Assembly (NCBI GenBank): GCA_017481495.1
Contig: JAFUPC010000115.1
Coordinates: 1 to 32,040 of the forward strand
Length of the DNA stretch: 32,040 nt
Origin: Clostridia bacterium
GTDB lineage: Bacteria; Bacillota; Clostridia; Oscillospirales; CAG-272
Direction: 5' to 3'
Shown: positions 6,743-14,313 of the stretch, in pieces
How the letters are laid out: every line of letters starts with the position of its first letter
Numbering within the stretch: position 1 is the first letter of the stretch
Program-made: the position numbers and the translations under genes
The notes under the pieces: model-generated
What the model was told of the DNA's origin: nothing
What the model saw: only the letters and a program-made list of their open reading frames with translations
The model's database searches: none

Positions 6743-8440
6743 ATGACAACAACGACACCCCGCGCGGAATACCCGCGCCCCAATCTCGTCCGTGCAAGCT
6801 ACACCACGCTCAACGGCACATGGATGTTTGAGATCGACAACGGAAAGTCCGGCCGCGCACGTGGTCTTGCGAACGCGGAAACGCTTTCCGGCGAGATCAC
6901 CGTTCCGTTCTGCCCGGAATCCAAGCTTTCCGGCGTGGAGCACAAGGACTTCATGGCATCTGTCTGGTATAAGCGCGCAGTGGAACTGAAAAAGGTTCCC
7001 GGCCGCCGCACCATCCTGCACATTGATGCCTGCGACTTTATGTGCGAGGTCTACGTCAACGGCAAGTCCTGCGGCAGACACTTCGGTGGTTCCACCCCTG
7101 TCGTCCACGACATCACCGACAAGATCGAGGACGGCAAGAACATCATCACCGTCTGCGCCGAGGATGACCAGCGTTCCGGATGCCAGCCCATCGGCAAGCA
7201 GTGCAACGAATACCACTCCCGCGGATGCTCCTATACCCGTACCACCGGTATCTGGCAGTCCGTCTGGCTGGAAGAAGTGCCGGATGCGTACATCAAAAAT
7301 GTCAAATTCACGCCGAACGCCGAAGCCGGGGAAGTGCTGTGCGAGATCCTCTGCGAGAACGCATATGGTATGCCTGTCTCCTGCGTGACCTCCTTTGAGG
7401 GCAAACCGACCGGCGGCGCCGAGGGCGTTGTCATCGGCAATTCCGCGCGCCTGATGATCAAGCTGCGCGAAAAGCACCTGTGGAACGTCGGCGAGGGCAA
7501 TCTGTACGACGTGAAGATCACTGTCGGCGATGACGAAGTCGATTCCTATTTCGGTCTGCGCGACATCGTGTTCGACGGCAGAAAGTGCTTAATCAACGGC
7601 AAGACCGTCTATCAGAGACTGGTTCTCGACCAGGGCTTCTATCCGGACGGTGTCTGGACGGCGCCGACCGACGAGGAGCTTGTAGCCGACATCAAGCGTT
7701 CCCTTGCAATGGGCTTCAACGGTGCGCGTCTGCACCAGAAGGTTTTTGAGCCGCGCTTCCTTTACCACTGCGACCGTCTCGGCTATATCGTCTGGGGCGA
7801 GCACGGCAACTGGGGTCTGGATATTTCCAAGCCGACCGCGTGGGCAGGCTTCCTCCCCGAGTGGCTTGCGATTCTGGAACGCGATTACAGCCATCCCGCC
7901 ATCATTGGCTGGTGTCCGCTCAACGAGACCCAGCGCGACCAGGATCCGCGCTTCGTCGAAATGCTTTACGACATGACAAAGGCGTATGACCCCACCCGTA
8001 TGTTCATCGACTGCTCCGGCTGGGTACACGTCAAGACCGAGGTCGTCGATGCGCACGACTACAACCAGGATCCCGCATCGTTCCGCGACAATTACGAGCC
8101 GCTCAAGGAAAACGCACAGCCGAAGAACAAGGATCACATCGGCATCGTTCCCGCAAAGGAGCTGTCGTTCATTTCCGAGTACGGCGGAATCGCGTGGAGT
8201 CTCGGAGAGGGCGCATGGGGTTACGGCAACGCGCCGCAGAGCGAGGAAGAATTCCTTACCCGCATCAAGGGTCTGACGGACGTTCTGCTTGACAACCCGT
8301 GCATTTCCGCGTACTGCTACACGCAGCTGACCGACGTCGAACAGGAGCAGAACGGTCTGTACACCTACGACCGCCGCCCGAAGTTCCCGCCGGAGGTCAT
8401 TCACGAGATTCTCGCGCGCAAGGCGGCAATCGAAGAATAA
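6743..8440 (+). CDS. Glycoside hydrolase family 2 protein
   Basis: This is a 565-aa beta-glycosidase of the GH2 clan (beta-galactosidase, glucuronidase or mannosidase type). Residues about 10-175 form the N-terminal sugar-binding jelly roll (YPRPNLVRASYTTLNGTW), about 180-270 an immunoglobulin-like domain, and 275-560 the TIM barrel. The acid/base is Glu395 in WCPLNETQ and the nucleophile is Glu479 in SFISEYGG, so the enzyme looks active. It is shorter than LacZ, without the C-terminal domains, and has no signal peptide, so it should act in the cytoplasm on imported oligosaccharides. GAAAGGA precedes the ATG by 9 nt. It follows the MutS-like pair by 40 nt and ends at a strong terminator. Substrate specificity cannot be read from the sequence. 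Confidence 0.9.
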   Translation: MTTTTPRAEYPRPNLVRASYTTLNGTWMFEIDNGKSGRARGLANAETLSGEITVPFCPESKLSGVEHKDFMASVWYKRAVELKKVPGRRTILHIDACDFMCEVYVNGKSCGRHFGGSTPVVHDITDKIEDGKNIITVCAEDDQRSGCQPIGKQCNEYHSRGCSYTRTTGIWQSVWLEEVPDAYIKNVKFTPNAEAGEVLCEILCENAYGMPVSCVTSFEGKPTGGAEGVVIGNSARLMIKLREKHLWNVGEGNLYDVKITVGDDEVDSYFGLRDIVFDGRKCLINGKTVYQRLVLDQGFYPDGVWTAPTDEELVADIKRSLAMGFNGARLHQKVFEPRFLYHCDRLGYIVWGEHGNWGLDISKPTAWAGFLPEWLAILERDYSHPAIIGWCPLNETQRDQDPRFVEMLYDMTKAYDPTRMFIDCSGWVHVKTEVVDAHDYNQDPASFRDNYEPLKENAQPKNKDHIGIVPAKELSFISEYGGIAWSLGEGAWGYGNAPQSEEEFLTRIKGLTDVLLDNPCISAYCYTQLTDVEQEQNGLYTYDRRPKFPPEVIHEILARKAAIEE

Positions 8441-8455
8441 ACCGTATTATTTTGG

Positions 8456-8484
8456 AAAGGACTGTTTCAGTCCTTTTCTTTTTT
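8456..8484 (+). terminator. Intrinsic terminator after the GH2 gene
   Basis: A perfect 9-bp stem, AAAGGACTG (8456-8464) with CAGTCCTTT (8468-8476), has a TTT loop and is followed by a T-rich tract. Confidence 0.9.
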
Positions 8485-8503
8485 CAGAAAAATCGGAAAA
8501 TCC

Positions 8504-8532
8504 TTGATTTTTCCGGGCAATTGTGGTATACT
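8504..8532 (+). promoter_or_regulatory. Promoter of the MATE gene
   Basis: TTGATT (8504-8509) and TATACT (8527-8532) have a 17-nt spacer and an extended -10 (TGG). The spacer holds TTTCCGGG, as does the promoter at 12825-12853; 24 of 29 positions agree between the two. Confidence 0.8.
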
Positions 8533-8580
8533 ATATACTGCTTATCATCCAAATTTACCCCACAAGAGAAAGGATATTCC

Positions 8581-9990
8581 ATGCTCCGGAAACTTATCGG
8601 TGACAAACAATTCTACAAACACGTTCTGACCGTCGCACTTCCCATCATGATCCAGAACGGCATCACCAATTTTGTCTCACTGCTTGACAATATCATGGTC
8701 GGTCGTGTCGGCACGACGGAAATGACCGGCGTTGCCATTGCGAATCAGCTCGTTTTCGTGTTCAACCTCTGTATGTTCGGATGCGTTTCGGCATCGGGCA
8801 TCTTCACTGCGCAGTTCTTCGGGCGCGGCGACCATAAGGGCGTTGCCGATTCCATGCGCTTCAAGCTGTATTCCGGACTTCTGATTCTTGCCGTCGGCAT
8901 CGGCGTTTTTGCCGCGTTCGGGGAACCGCTCGTCAATCTGTATCTGCAGGGTGAGGGCTCGGCGGAGGATGCCGCGCGGTCGCTTGCCTGCGGAACGGAA
9001 TATCTGTATATCATGCTCCTGGGACTGCTCCCGTTCGTCCTTGTGCAGTGTTACGCAAGTACCCTGCGCGAAACGGGGGAGACATTCGTCCCGATGGTCG
9101 CCGGAATCGCGGCGGTGCTGGTCAATCTGACGTTCAACTATATCCTTATTTTCGGTAAATTCGGCGCGCCCGCACTCGGTGCCGCAGGTGCGGCGATCGC
9201 AACGGTGCTGTCGCGTTATGTCGAGATGGCGATCGTCCTTATCTGGACGCATACGCACAAGGAACGCAATCCGTTTGCTGTATCCTTGTACAGAACGACA
9301 AAAGTTCCAGCACCCTTGGTGCGCTCCATCATCATGAAAGGAATGCCGCTGATGGTGAACGAGCTGTTCTGGTCCATCGGCGTTGCGGCACTGTCGCAGT
9401 GCTATTCGTTCCGCGGACAGCACGTCGTTGCGGCGACCAACATTTCCTCCACGATCTCCAATCTGTTCAACGTCGTGCATCTGGCGCTCGGCTCGTCCGT
9501 GTCCATCATCATCGGTCAGCTTCTCGGCGCGGGCAAGATGGAGGAAGCCGTCGACCGAGACCGCAAGCTCATCGCATTCTCCTGCGCCTGCTGCTTTGTC
9601 ATCGGTGCCGTCATGTTCGTCATCGCGCCCCTGTTCCCGCAGATCTACAACACCACGGACGACGTGCGTGACTTAGCCGCGCAGATCATCCGCATTCTGG
9701 CGGTCTATATGCCATTCGGCGCGTTCCTGCACGCATCGTATTTCACCCTGCGCACGGGCGGAAAGACGATTGTCACGTTCCTCTTTGACAGCGTTTTCAT
9801 CTGCTGCGTTTCGTTCCCCGCGGCATATTTCCTGTCGCATTTTACCGCTGTCCCGATCGTTCCGCTGTACGCGGCGGTGCAGGCACTTGACCTGATTAAG
9901 TGCGTCATCGGCTTCATCCTTGTCAAAAAAGGCGTCTGGGTCAACAACATCATCGGCGGCGGAAAAACACAGGAGGCCGAGGCGGGGTAA
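8581..9990 (+). CDS. MATE-family efflux transporter
   Basis: This is a 469-aa, about 12-helix transporter of the multidrug and toxic compound extrusion family. It opens with the typical FYKHVLTVALPIMIQNGITN helix, followed by NIMVGRVGTTEMTGVAIANQ. The usual two six-helix bundles follow, with GMPLMVNELFWSIGVAALSQ beginning the second. Members export cationic drugs or metabolites using a sodium or proton gradient across the cytoplasmic membrane. ATG 8581 is chosen because AGAAAGGA precedes it and a promoter lies at 8504-8532; the longer frame from 8299 overlaps the GH2 gene out of frame. It is monocistronic, bounded by a terminator upstream and a repeat element downstream. The substrate is not predictable. 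Confidence 0.93.
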   Translation: MLRKLIGDKQFYKHVLTVALPIMIQNGITNFVSLLDNIMVGRVGTTEMTGVAIANQLVFVFNLCMFGCVSASGIFTAQFFGRGDHKGVADSMRFKLYSGLLILAVGIGVFAAFGEPLVNLYLQGEGSAEDAARSLACGTEYLYIMLLGLLPFVLVQCYASTLRETGETFVPMVAGIAAVLVNLTFNYILIFGKFGAPALGAAGAAIATVLSRYVEMAIVLIWTHTHKERNPFAVSLYRTTKVPAPLVRSIIMKGMPLMVNELFWSIGVAALSQCYSFRGQHVVAATNISSTISNLFNVVHLALGSSVSIIIGQLLGAGKMEEAVDRDRKLIAFSCACCFVIGAVMFVIAPLFPQIYNTTDDVRDLAAQIIRILAVYMPFGAFLHASYFTLRTGGKTIVTFLFDSVFICCVSFPAAYFLSHFTAVPIVPLYAAVQALDLIKCVIGFILVKKGVWVNNIIGGGKTQEAEAG

Positions 9991-10016
9991 AGCGAAGGCA
10001 ATTTCTCAGATTATGT

Positions 10017-10161
10017 CTGTAGGGGCGCCCATTTGGCGTCCGTTACCGAACGGTATGCGGTACCGTTTCGTTTGACAATTTCATAATAAATGATGGCACA
10101 TTTCTCTAATATTACGGCATCATGCCTTTTTGTTACGGACACCCAATGGGCGCCCCTACAG
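10017..10161. mobile_element. MITE-like element with 30-bp terminal inverted repeats
   Basis: The left arm 10017-10046 begins CTGTAGGGGCGCCCATT. The right arm 10132-10161 is its reverse complement with 3 mismatches in 30. The interior is AT-rich, codes for nothing credible, and has two small hairpins: ACGGTA/TACCGT near 10049-10067 and GGCA-TCA-TGCC followed by five T near 10117-10132. Size and structure fit a non-autonomous transposable or palindromic repeat element between the MATE and PHP genes. I could not identify a target-site duplication with confidence. Confidence 0.65.
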
Positions 10162-10219
10162 AGATTGCCCTTGATCATCCCCACCCCCAAAAAATTCCAC
10201 CCGAAAAGAGATTCCACCC

Positions 10220-10975
10220 ATGTTACAGGACTTACATTCCCACACCTATTATTCCTTCTGCGGTGCCGATAAACCGGAGGAGACCGTGGAAGCCGCGATT
10301 GACGCGGGACTTTCGCTGTTCGGCATCTGCGACCACAATTACGGCATCATGTACAATTCCGGTTCGTTTTTCGGTTTGCCGGCAGAGATGGAAATTTTGC
10401 CCGACTGCGACAGAACGCTCCGCCGGTATTATGACCACATCAACCTCATCCGCGAAAAATACAAGGACAGAATCACCGTCCTGCGCGGCATTGAAATCTG
10501 CACGCTGACCGGACACGGACGGTATGCTCTGCCCGATGCGGCGGATGTGTCGTATTTTGATTATTGTCTCATCGAAACGCTGGACAATCCTGCAAATTCC
10601 ATCGCGCACGGCGACTTGTTTTCGTTTGCCGAACGGTGTGGATGCAAGGCGGGCATCGCGCATACCGATATGTTCCGGTTTATCCGGAGCATCGGGGAAG
10701 ACCCGTATGCGTATTTTGTGAAGATGCGCGAGCGCGGCATTTTCTGGGAGATGAACATCAGCCACGATTCCATCCACCGCTACCGCGAGCACCCGTATAT
10801 GCTGGAATTTTTTGCAGATGAGGAACAGCAGGACATCGTGCGGCGTTCCGGTGTGGAAATTTCCATTGGATTCGACGGACACCGTGTCGCGGAATATCCC
10901 GGAGACCGTGTGCGGGACTACTGCCGCCGCGCGGAGGCGCTGGGACTGCGGTTCGCTTTTGAAAAAATGATCTGA
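10220..10975 (+). CDS. PHP-domain phosphoesterase (histidinol-phosphatase-like)
   Basis: The protein has 251 aa. The metal-binding motifs of the PHP superfamily are all visible: LHSHTYYS at residues 5-12 (His6, His8), CDHN with Asp38-His39, Glu92 in RGIEI, GIAHTD with His148, and GFDGH with Asp219 and His221. This is the length and motif set of HisK-type histidinol phosphatases, but no histidine genes are nearby, so the phosphoester substrate is open. Start ATG 10220 follows AAAAGAG at a normal distance. It stands alone between the MITE-like element and the solute-binding protein gene, and no clear promoter was found. The protein is cytoplasmic and probably binds two or three metal ions. Confidence 0.85.
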   Translation: MLQDLHSHTYYSFCGADKPEETVEAAIDAGLSLFGICDHNYGIMYNSGSFFGLPAEMEILPDCDRTLRRYYDHINLIREKYKDRITVLRGIEICTLTGHGRYALPDAADVSYFDYCLIETLDNPANSIAHGDLFSFAERCGCKAGIAHTDMFRFIRSIGEDPYAYFVKMRERGIFWEMNISHDSIHRYREHPYMLEFFADEEQQDIVRRSGVEISIGFDGHRVAEYPGDRVRDYCRRAEALGLRFAFEKMI

Positions 10976-11013
10976 TATTTTTCGGCAAATTTCACATATT
11001 AATGAAAAACCTC

Positions 11014-11042
11014 TTGACATTCCTGGCAAAAGATAGTATAAT
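11014..11042 (+). promoter_or_regulatory. Perfect consensus promoter of the solute-binding protein
   Basis: TTGACA (11014-11019) and TATAAT (11037-11042) are both consensus with a 17-nt spacer. This predicts strong expression. The leader is about 60 nt and ends in AAAAGGAG before the ATG at 11109. Confidence 0.9.
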
Positions 11043-11108
11043 TATAAACATAATAAGCGAAAGTCATTATAACCAGATATTATATAATGAAAAAGGAGAT
11101 ACACGACT

Positions 11109-12617
11109 ATGAAACGCAATACTTTCCGGACAGCAGCATTGCTTCTGACGATGCTTCTGATTCCCGCAGCAGTTTCCTGCGGCAGTGCGGACAATACAGA
11201 AACAAAGGATACCGCGGGCGTACAGGATGTCACCACAGCTGCACCGGAGGAGACCGTTGACCCGACACAGGCGGCGCTGGACAACGCCATCGCAAAGCTT
11301 GACGGCATCGACTATCAGGGATATGAGTTCCGCATCATGGACAGAAGTGCGGAGCAGGATCCCAACTGGGAAACCATCGACGTCTGGGTGGAAGCCGAAA
11401 CCGGTGACACCATCGATGATGCGGTTTACAAGAGAAATACGCTTCTGGAAGATGCGATGAATATCAAAATCACCGAAAACAAGGTCAAGAATCCGTATGT
11501 CGATGCCAGAACCTCCATCATGTCGGGCGGCGACGATTTCGATATCTTCACCGACGGTCTGAGTCTGCTTGCAACGATGGCAGTCGAGGGTTATCTCGTC
11601 GACTTAAACACCGTCGATGCACTGAATCTGACCGAGACCTGGTGGGATCAGGACCTCAACAAGGACCTTTCCATCGCGGAAAAATTGTTCTTCTGCACAG
11701 GCGACATTTCCATCATGGACAACTACGGCACTTGGTGTGTCATGTTCAACAAGGACATCGCGGCAGATTACGACTTTGAGGATCTCTATACACTCGTCAA
11801 GGACGGCAAGTGGACCATTGACAAGATGTACGACATGGCAAAGCAGGTCACAAGAGACGTTGACGGTAACGGTGTCCAGGACAACTCCGACCAATGGGGC
11901 TTCCTCACCGAATCCTACAACGAATACGGTCTGTGGGCAGCCGGCGGTCAGCGCATCACCGACAAGGATGCGGACGATATTCCGACTCTGGTCGCATACA
12001 GCGACAAGTCCGTTGAAGTTCTTGACAAGGTCACGGAATTCACACAGGATAAGGCTTGCACGCTGGTTGCAGATACCGTCACGAGCGGTACGCTGACCGG
12101 ATGCGGCTTCACGAACGAACACTTCGGCAACGGCAACGCACTGTTCATTTACGGCGGTATGTGGCTCATCACGAAATTCCGCGGCTATGATGTCAACTTC
12201 GGCGTTGTTCCCGCACCCAAGTTTGACGAGAGCCAGACCCGTTACTACAATACGTATTCCTACGCAAACTGCACCGCATATTCCATCCCGACAACAGCCG
12301 CCGACCTGGAACGTACCGGTACCGTCATGGAAGCGATGGCAGAAGTCTCCAAGTACACGCTGACACCGGCTTACTACGATGTCGCACTCAAAGGCAAGTA
12401 CATCCGCGACGAGGAATCCGCAGAAATGCTCGACATCATTCTCGCACAGCGCGCGTATGACCTCGGCATGATCTTCAACTGGGGTTCCATGTTCTCCACC
12501 ATCACCAGCTTTGCAACCGCATCCAACACCGACTTTGCATCCGCATATGCAAAGAAAGAATCTGCGACCCAGAAGGCCATCGACCAGTTTATCGAACAGC
12601 TCGAAGCACTCGAATAA
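11109..12617 (+). CDS. Extracellular solute-binding lipoprotein (ABC importer type)
   Basis: The protein has 502 aa. The signal peptide ends in a lipobox with Cys24 (LIPAAVSC), followed by a Thr/Glu/Asp-rich linker to about residue 55. The remainder has the fold pattern of family 1 extracellular solute-binding proteins: an N-lobe around YQGYEFRIMDR, then DFDIFTDGLSLLATMAVEGYLVDL, DGNGVQDNSDQWGF, and a late GKYIRDEESAEMLDIILAQR. Such proteins capture sugars or oligosaccharides outside the membrane and hand them to an ABC permease. No permease or ATPase gene is adjacent, so it must dock to a transporter encoded elsewhere. It is monocistronic, with a consensus promoter upstream and a terminator downstream. 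Confidence 0.9.
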   Translation: MKRNTFRTAALLLTMLLIPAAVSCGSADNTETKDTAGVQDVTTAAPEETVDPTQAALDNAIAKLDGIDYQGYEFRIMDRSAEQDPNWETIDVWVEAETGDTIDDAVYKRNTLLEDAMNIKITENKVKNPYVDARTSIMSGGDDFDIFTDGLSLLATMAVEGYLVDLNTVDALNLTETWWDQDLNKDLSIAEKLFFCTGDISIMDNYGTWCVMFNKDIAADYDFEDLYTLVKDGKWTIDKMYDMAKQVTRDVDGNGVQDNSDQWGFLTESYNEYGLWAAGGQRITDKDADDIPTLVAYSDKSVEVLDKVTEFTQDKACTLVADTVTSGTLTGCGFTNEHFGNGNALFIYGGMWLITKFRGYDVNFGVVPAPKFDESQTRYYNTYSYANCTAYSIPTTAADLERTGTVMEAMAEVSKYTLTPAYYDVALKGKYIRDEESAEMLDIILAQRAYDLGMIFNWGSMFSTITSFATASNTDFASAYAKKESATQKAIDQFIEQLEALE

Positions 12618-12664
12618 TGGTTCCGGTATGATTTTCATACCGTTATGAGTAATAAACCAAAAGG

Positions 12665-12697
12665 AAAGCGTCCCGCTCTGCGGGGCGTTTTATTTTA
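12665..12697 (+). terminator. Intrinsic terminator after the solute-binding protein
   Basis: The stem AAAGCGTCCCGC (12665-12676) pairs with GCGGGGCGTTTT (12680-12691) through a TCT loop, with two G-U pairs, and is followed by a T-rich tail. Confidence 0.85.
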
Positions 12698-12824
12698 CAA
12701 AAAAACGCGGAATCTACACAGTCATTCATGGATGCCGCGAAAATCAAATATAAACGTCAACAGATGGTATGAGAAACCGGTTGAAACAAATCCTGTTATT
12801 ATCGGATAATTTTAAAAAAAAGAA

Positions 12825-12853
12825 TTGACTTTTCCGGGAAAATGTGGTATTAT
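12825..12853 (+). promoter_or_regulatory. Promoter of the RiPP-like cassette
   Basis: TTGACT (12825-12830) and TATTAT (12848-12853) have a 17-nt spacer and an extended -10 (TGG). The spacer contains the near-palindrome TTTTCCGGGAAAA, a possible operator. The first gene starts only about 25 nt after the expected transcription start. Confidence 0.8.
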
Positions 12854-12883
12854 TTATATAATCATATTGAGAAAGGGCATATT

Positions 12884-13153
12884 ATGGAAAAATATCAGAT
12901 AAAAGGGGATCTGGTCAGCCGTCAGATCGCAGGGGAACACCTCCTGATCCCGACCGGTGCAACGGCACTTCAGCTGACCGGCATCATCAATTTAAGCGAA
13001 TCCGCAATGCTTCTGTACAATTTATTGCAGACAGAACGGACAGAGGACGAGCTTGTTTCCGCCCTGCTCGATGAATATGACACAGACCGGGAGACCGCGC
13101 AGGCAGACCTCAGCGCATTCCTCGGACAGCTCCGAGAACTGGGGCTTGTGTGA
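12884..13153 (+). CDS. PqqD-like RiPP recognition protein
   Basis: This is an 89-aa protein with the PqqD-family pattern: a beta-rich N-terminus (GDLVSRQIAGEHLLIPTG, then LTGIINLSESAMLLYNLL) and a helical C-terminus (ERTEDELVSALLDEYDTD and LSAFLGQLRELGLV). PqqD-like proteins form the RiPP recognition element that binds a precursor leader and presents it to a radical SAM enzyme. Start ATG 12884 follows GAAAGGG. It is the first gene of the cassette, 15 nt ahead of the candidate precursor and upstream of an HprK-like kinase and a radical SAM/SPASM enzyme, which supports this role. Length and fold are normal for a free-standing member. Confidence 0.88.
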   Translation: MEKYQIKGDLVSRQIAGEHLLIPTGATALQLTGIINLSESAMLLYNLLQTERTEDELVSALLDEYDTDRETAQADLSAFLGQLRELGLV

Positions 13154-13168
13154 AAAAGGAGAGATACA

Positions 13169-13429
13169 ATGAAAAAGAGTTATGTCAGACCGACACTGAC
13201 GTATGAGAGCTTCAAGCTGTCGGCAAGTGTGGCAAATAATTGCCATATCGGGTTGAACAGCATGAAATTACAAGAGTGCCATGTTCAAAAAGATCATTAC
13301 AGAATCGGCGCACAGGCGATCGAAGAAGGTTCTTTTGCTTATCAAGGTGTATGCGAAGCTGAAAAAATCATTGAAACTTATTGCTACACCAACGGTAGCA
13401 GATCCTCGGTAAGCATTTTCGGTTCCTGA
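13169..13429 (+). CDS. Candidate RiPP precursor peptide
   Basis: This is an 86-aa peptide with an excellent ribosome binding site (AAAGGAGAG). The N-terminus, MKKSYVRPTLTYESFKLSAS, resembles leader regions seen beside PqqD and radical SAM genes in Clostridia. Four cysteines follow at residues 25, 37, 62 and 72, and the C-terminus is Ser/Thr-rich (TNGSRSSVSIFGS) and ends in Ser86. No signal peptide or known enzyme domain is present. It lies between the recognition protein and the kinase and its stop overlaps the kinase start (TGATG). The inferred role is to be modified by the radical SAM enzyme (thioether or other carbon-centred link) and possibly phosphorylated. There is no obvious double-Gly leader cleavage site, so the core boundary is unknown. 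Confidence 0.7.
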   Translation: MKKSYVRPTLTYESFKLSASVANNCHIGLNSMKLQECHVQKDHYRIGAQAIEEGSFAYQGVCEAEKIIETYCYTNGSRSSVSIFGS

Positions 13430-14277
13430 TGCCGGATCAGTATTATCGGATTTCCGATGTCGTTTTCTGCATCCGGAGTGAATTTCCGATAGAAGATGGA
13501 AAATCTTTTCAGCCTTTTCGTGAGAAGGAACAAAAACCGGATTTCACGGTCACATTCCGCGAGGAAGCGCATCTTCCGGAGGTTTTAGGCGAAGTTTTAT
13601 ATTCCAATGATAATTTTTCGGTCATCAGAGGAAACGGTGGATTTTCCCGCGTGTATTTTGATAAAAGATGTGATGATTTCGTTTATGCGGTGACAAGACT
13701 GGACTGGGAAGCCGGAACGGAGACAGTTTGTTTTTTACCGTCGTACCGTGACCGTTTTGAAACCGTCCGTCTTGCCTGTACCCACATCTCCCTCGAATCC
13801 ATGCTTCTGCACAGAAACCGTCTTGTGCTTCACGCATCGCTGCTTGACAAAGGCATTCTCTTCACAGGCCCGTCGGGAATCGGGAAATCGACCCAGGCGG
13901 CGCTGTGGGAAACGTATGCGGGCGCGGAGATCATCAACGGAGACCGCCCGATTCTGGGGTATGAAAACGGAACGTGGACAGCTTACGGCTCACCGTATGC
14001 CGGTTCGTCGGAATATTGGAAACAGAAACAGACACCCGTCCACGCCATCGCGGTGCTTTCGCAGGGAAGTGAAAATTGTGCTGTAAGGCTGAATGTCCGA
14101 GAATCGTTCACGCCGCTCTTTTCGGAGAGTGCGCAGAATCCGTGGGACGGGGATTATACCGGGCATCTTGCCGACCTTGTGGGGATGCTGGCAGGAGAAG
14201 TACCGGTGTTCCGCTTTGTGTGCAGACCAGATGAAAGCGCCGTTTCGTATCTGAAAACGCAGATTCTGGATTTATAA
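13429..14277 (+). CDS. HprK-like peptide kinase of a RiPP cluster
   Basis: The protein has 282 aa. The C-terminal half matches the HPr kinase/phosphorylase-like fold used in RiPP clusters. LHAS (His135) is followed by a P-loop GPSGIGKST at 147-155, then INGDRP with Asp172 where HprK has its second acidic motif, and GSPYAGSSEYW. The N-terminal 130 residues are specific to such cluster kinases and are not the HprK N-domain. There is no ribosome binding site before the ATG; the start overlaps the precursor stop, so translation must be coupled. In lasso peptide clusters, relatives phosphorylate the C-terminal Ser of the precursor, and the precursor here also ends in Ser. Direct activity on it is inferred. 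Confidence 0.82.
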   Translation: MPDQYYRISDVVFCIRSEFPIEDGKSFQPFREKEQKPDFTVTFREEAHLPEVLGEVLYSNDNFSVIRGNGGFSRVYFDKRCDDFVYAVTRLDWEAGTETVCFLPSYRDRFETVRLACTHISLESMLLHRNRLVLHASLLDKGILFTGPSGIGKSTQAALWETYAGAEIINGDRPILGYENGTWTAYGSPYAGSSEYWKQKQTPVHAIAVLSQGSENCAVRLNVRESFTPLFSESAQNPWDGDYTGHLADLVGMLAGEVPVFRFVCRPDESAVSYLKTQILDL

Positions 14278-14300
14278 ACCGGGTTTAAGAATACAAAAAG

Positions 14301-14307
14301 AGGAGGG
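14301..14307 (+). promoter_or_regulatory. Ribosome binding site that selects a CTG start
   Basis: AGGAGGG at 14301-14307 lies 6 nt before CTG at 14314. No ATG, GTG or TTG occurs in this frame between the preceding in-frame stop (14275-14277) and GTG 14419, which lies inside the radical SAM core. Confidence 0.7.
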
Positions 14308-14313
14308 ATCCGT

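Noticed and set aside
10011..10217. Short minus-strand frame in the MITE-like element
   Set aside because: Composed of the inverted repeats; no ribosome binding site.
10220..10975. Firm naming as HisK
   Set aside because: Motifs fit, but no histidine biosynthesis genes are nearby, and other PHP phosphoesterases share them.
12706..12739. Hairpin CGCGG/CCGCG with T-run on the minus strand
   Set aside because: Terminator-like only for minus-strand transcripts, but no minus-strand gene ends here; a 5-bp stem is weak.
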